This document shows, piece by piece, positions 23,763 through 25,470 of a stretch of DNA of 25,470 nucleotides. Below the pieces are notes generated by a model, which worked only from the letters and a program-made list of their open reading frames with translations, searched no databases and was not told where the DNA came from. The position numbers and the translations under genes are program-made. Location of the stretch: positions 1-25,470 of the forward strand of contig CABUTN010000028.1 of NCBI GenBank assembly GCA_902494565.1. Reading direction: 5' to 3'. Source of the DNA: an uncultured Collinsella sp. GTDB lineage: Bacteria > Actinomycetota > Coriobacteriia > Coriobacteriales > Coriobacteriaceae. Within the stretch, counting starts at the first letter, position 1, and every line of letters starts with the position of its first letter.

Positions 23763-23892
23763 GGAACCCGAGGGTTCCCACCTTTTGGCGCCAATGAGCA
23801 GCTGACTGGTCATACAACTTAGATTCCCTTCCTCATACCGAGGATGTCTATGTGTACGACCTGGTTGCAAAGAAGTGCCGGGTTATTTTTTT
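23763..23892 (+). promoter_or_regulatory. infC leader with a premature terminator-like hairpin
   Basis: A hairpin GGAACC/GGTTCC (23763-23768, 23773-23778) opens this part of the leader. At its end GACCTGG (23858-23864) pairs with CCGGGTT (23878-23884, two G-T pairs), followed by A and seven T (23886-23892), a terminator shape directly before the infC ribosome site. AACCCG (23765-23770) in the first hairpin can instead pair with CGGGTT (23879-23884) of the terminator arm, so the two folds exclude each other. Position and logic match the L20-type autoregulatory leaders of infC-rpmI-rplT operons in Firmicutes; sequence homology to them is not shown. Confidence 0.5.
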
Positions 23893-23911
23893 ATGAATGG
23901 AGGTAGGGAAA

Positions 23912-24466
23912 ATAGCTAAGTCTGATGACACCCGCATCAACGACGAGATCACTGCATCTTCGTGCCGTTTGATTGGCGTCGATGGCTCTCAGCTCGGCCT
24001 GTTCGCCATCCGCGATGCCCAGCGCGTCGCTGACGATCAGGGTCTCGACCTGGTCGAGATCGCTCCCAACGCGGAGCCGCCGGTCTGCAAGGTCATGGAC
24101 TACGGTAAGTTCAAGTACCAGCAGGCCATGAAGGCCAAGGCCGCTCGTAAGAACCAGTCTAAGGTCGAGGTCAAGGAAATGAAGTTCCGACCCAAGATCG
24201 ACGTTGGCGATTACGAGACCAAGAAGGGCCACGTTCTGCGTTTCCTCAAGAAGGGCGCACGCGTTAAGATCACCATCATGTTCCGCGGCCGTGAGATGGC
24301 TCACCCGGAGCAGGGTCTTAACGTTCTCGAGCGTCTCGCCGAGGATCTCAAGCCTTACGCTACGGTCGAGTCCAAGCCTAAGATGGAAGGCCGTAACATG
24401 CTTATGCTGCTCGCCCCGATTAAGGGCGCCTTCGATGAGGATAAAGCGGCAAGCGATACCAAGTAA
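23912..24466 (+). CDS. infC: Translation initiation factor IF-3
   Basis: IF-3 binds the 30S subunit, prevents subunit association and checks the start codon. The 184-residue protein has the N-terminal domain RINDEITASSCRLIGVDGSQLG, the linker MDYGKFKYQQ, and the C-terminal domain with EMKFRPKIDVGDYETK, FRGREMAHPEQG and MEGRNMLMLLAP. The frame is open from an ATG at 23897, but that ATG and the next codons consist of the ribosome site TGGAGGT itself. An AUA at 23912 lies at the ideal seven-base spacing and gives the N-terminus (M)AKSDDTRIN expected for the family. Non-AUG starts (AUU in E. coli) are a known self-regulation device of infC. First gene of infC-rpmI-rplT. Confidence 0.92.
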   Translation: MAKSDDTRINDEITASSCRLIGVDGSQLGLFAIRDAQRVADDQGLDLVEIAPNAEPPVCKVMDYGKFKYQQAMKAKAARKNQSKVEVKEMKFRPKIDVGDYETKKGHVLRFLKKGARVKITIMFRGREMAHPEQGLNVLERLAEDLKPYATVESKPKMEGRNMLMLLAPIKGAFDEDKAASDTK

Positions 24467-24498
24467 CTAGTGTTCTGTAACCGATTAAGGAGTATTTC

Positions 24499-24690
24499 AT
24501 GCCTAAGATGAAGTCCCACAGCGGCACCAAGAAGCGTTTCCGCAAGACTGGCACCGGCAAGCTTATGCGCGCCAAGGCTTTCAAGAGCCACATCCTGAGC
24601 AAGAAGTCCACCAAGCGTAAGCGTGGCTTCCGTCAGGAGACCGAGATCGCCGCTGCCGACCGCAAGGTCATCAAGTCGCGTCTCGCCTAA
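24499..24690 (+). CDS. rpmI: 50S ribosomal protein L35
   Basis: A 63-residue, very basic protein of the large ribosomal subunit, full length for the family. It starts MPKMKSHSGTKKRFRKTGTG and contains KSHILSKKSTKRKRGFR, both diagnostic of L35. The ATG follows TTAAGGAGTATTTC, a strong ribosome site. It lies 32 bases behind infC and 46 before rplT, the usual operon order. Confidence 0.97.
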   Translation: MPKMKSHSGTKKRFRKTGTGKLMRAKAFKSHILSKKSTKRKRGFRQETEIAAADRKVIKSRLA

Positions 24691-24736
24691 GTTCGCGTTC
24701 CCGTTTTTCGTTTTACCGTCTAGGAGTTGATAGAAC

Positions 24737-25096
24737 ATGGCACGTATTAAGCGCGCTGTTGCCGCCAAGAAGAAGCGCCGTACCGTTATGCACCGTGCGA
24801 AGGGTTACTACGGTGCCGCTTCGCGTACTTACAAGCATGCTAAAGAGCAGGTCCAGCACTCCCTGCAGTATCAGTATCGTGATCGCCGCAACAAGAAGCG
24901 CGAGATCCGTTCTCTCTGGATCACCCGCATCAACGCTGCCGCTCGCCTGAACGACATCTCTTACTCTCAGTTCATGCACGGCCTGAAGGTTGCCGGCATC
25001 GAGCTCGACCGCAAGGTTCTGGCTCAGATGGCTTACGAGGACATCGAGTCCTTCAACGAGCTGGCTACCATCGCCAAGAAGGCTCTCGAGGCCTAA
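24737..25096 (+). CDS. rplT: 50S ribosomal protein L20
   Basis: A 119-residue basic protein needed early in 50S assembly; it binds 23S rRNA and in several bacteria represses its own operon by binding the infC leader. It starts MARIKRAVAAKKKRRTVMHR and contains GYYGAASRTYKHAKEQV, the YRDRRNKKREIRSLWI segment and LNDISYSQFMHGLKVAGIEL, all standard L20. The ribosome site is TAGGAG before the ATG at 24737. It ends the operon; a strong terminator begins 22 bases behind the stop. Confidence 0.97.
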   Translation: MARIKRAVAAKKKRRTVMHRAKGYYGAASRTYKHAKEQVQHSLQYQYRDRRNKKREIRSLWITRINAAARLNDISYSQFMHGLKVAGIELDRKVLAQMAYEDIESFNELATIAKKALEA

Positions 25097-25117
25097 TAGA
25101 TTCTCTTGAATCGCTAG

Positions 25118-25153
25118 GGGAGTGTCGCGTTGTGCGCGGCGCTCCCTCTTTTT
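25118..25153 (+). terminator. Terminator of infC-rpmI-rplT
   Basis: GGGAGTGTCGCG (25118-25129) pairs with CGCGGCGCTCCC (25135-25146) over 12 pairs (two G-T) around TTGTG, followed by TCTTTTT. Confidence 0.92.
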
Positions 25154-25166
25154 ATCTGAAGCGCGG

Positions 25167-25194
25167 TTTACATTGCTAAAAGCGCGGGTAGATA
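25167..25194 (+). promoter_or_regulatory. Candidate promoter upstream of the inferred rRNA operon
   Basis: TTTACA (25167-25172, 5 of 6 to TTGACA) and TAGATA (25189-25194) are separated by 16 bases, shortly after the rplT terminator. TTGACG also occurs at 25331-25336, but the nearest AATATA box is 24 bases away, too far for a usual spacing. Confidence 0.35.
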
Positions 25195-25383
25195 AACACT
25201 TACAGGTGACCGATCTCTATATATTCCTGAACCAAAGGGTCATCATCTGATACGTGCAGTATTTCTGCACCTGCCTTTCTATGACTTATATAGGAAGCAA
25301 TATATTGTGTAGGACTTGTGAAGAGTGGAATTGACGTCCCACAGGGCTTCGCGGTCTGGCAATATATCTCCTTGCCGCGCGGC

Positions 25384-25470
25384 CCGGTCGGACCGGATGA
25401 GCCGCGGGGCGTGCACCTTGAGAACCGGATACTGCGAGGATGGACACTTACTTCAGTGTCGCATCCGGGC
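25384..25470 (+). other. Probable rRNA operon leader with boxA-like motif (continues beyond window)
   Basis: TGCACCTTGAGAA (25412-25424) resembles the boxA antitermination signal and, with the following ACCGGATA, the TTTGAGAACT-type boxA region of actinobacterial rRNA leaders and spacers. Before it is a CCGGT/ACCGG hairpin (25384-25396). After it comes a long hairpin GGATG-GACACT / AGTGTC-G-CATCC (25438-25466, loop TACTTC). No coding frame or start of 16S is visible in 25154-25470. A 16S (or other rRNA) gene probably begins just outside. Confidence 0.5.

Noticed and set aside
25331..25366. rrn promoter TTGACG ... AATATA
   Set aside because: The spacing is 24 bases; no acceptable -10 stands 16-18 bases after TTGACG.

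Overview
The window looks like a chromosomal segment of a high-GC, gut-type actinobacterium of the class Coriobacteriia, most likely Collinsella or a close relative. This is inferred from the GC-rich codon use, the character of the proteins and the abundance of short GGGAC/GTTTCC-type intergenic palindromes. No 16S sequence is present to prove it. Most of the window is ordinary core metabolism and information processing. I see no phage, plasmid, CRISPR or transposase gene.

Layout from left to right. (1) The start of purL leaves the window on the minus strand. It is divergent from a Kef/CPA2-type cation:proton antiporter (444-2006). (2) A convergent junction (2007-2351) holds a regular array of 62-bp alternating palindromes and a strong terminator. 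(3) Two minus-strand genes follow: a short-chain dehydrogenase resembling the bile-acid enzyme BaiA, and homoserine dehydrogenase with an ACT domain. (4) Divergent from these is a complete branched-chain amino acid ABC transporter locus. It has two tandem paralogous lipoprotein binding proteins, then livH, livM, livG and livF, closed by a perfect 12-bp terminator (4903-11250). (5) cutC is translationally coupled to a GalT/HIT-like DUF4931 protein. These converge on a BASS-family (bile acid:sodium symporter-like) permease. (6) A TATAAT promoter drives a 1095-residue RecJ exonuclease fused to a RecQ-like helicase, followed 15 bp later by a bifunctional RelA/SpoT ppGpp enzyme and then a glyoxalase II-like metallo-hydrolase. 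(7) Class II fructose-bisphosphate aldolase follows, then a 92-bp palindromic element and a cytoplasmic transglutaminase-like protein. (8) tRNA-Leu(CAA) is followed by a 30-bp perfect duplication of its 3' end. (9) The translation operon infC-rpmI-rplT has a long structured leader and an apparent AUA start codon. (10) After the rplT terminator, the last ~300 bp resemble an rRNA operon leader (a boxA-like motif and a processing-type hairpin). A 16S gene probably starts just outside the window.

Functional links: BCAA uptake sits opposite homoserine dehydrogenase, so amino-acid supply and synthesis genes share a regulatory region. recJ-rel couples DNA repair with stringent control in one transcript. 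infC, rpmI, rplT and the inferred rrn leader form a translation cluster. The points most worth a second look are the 62-bp palindrome array and its relatives, the tRNA 3'-end duplication, the infC leader (competing hairpins plus non-canonical start), the RecJ-helicase fusion with an overlapping upstream mini-ORF, and the BaiA-like dehydrogenase in a genome that also carries a BASS transporter.
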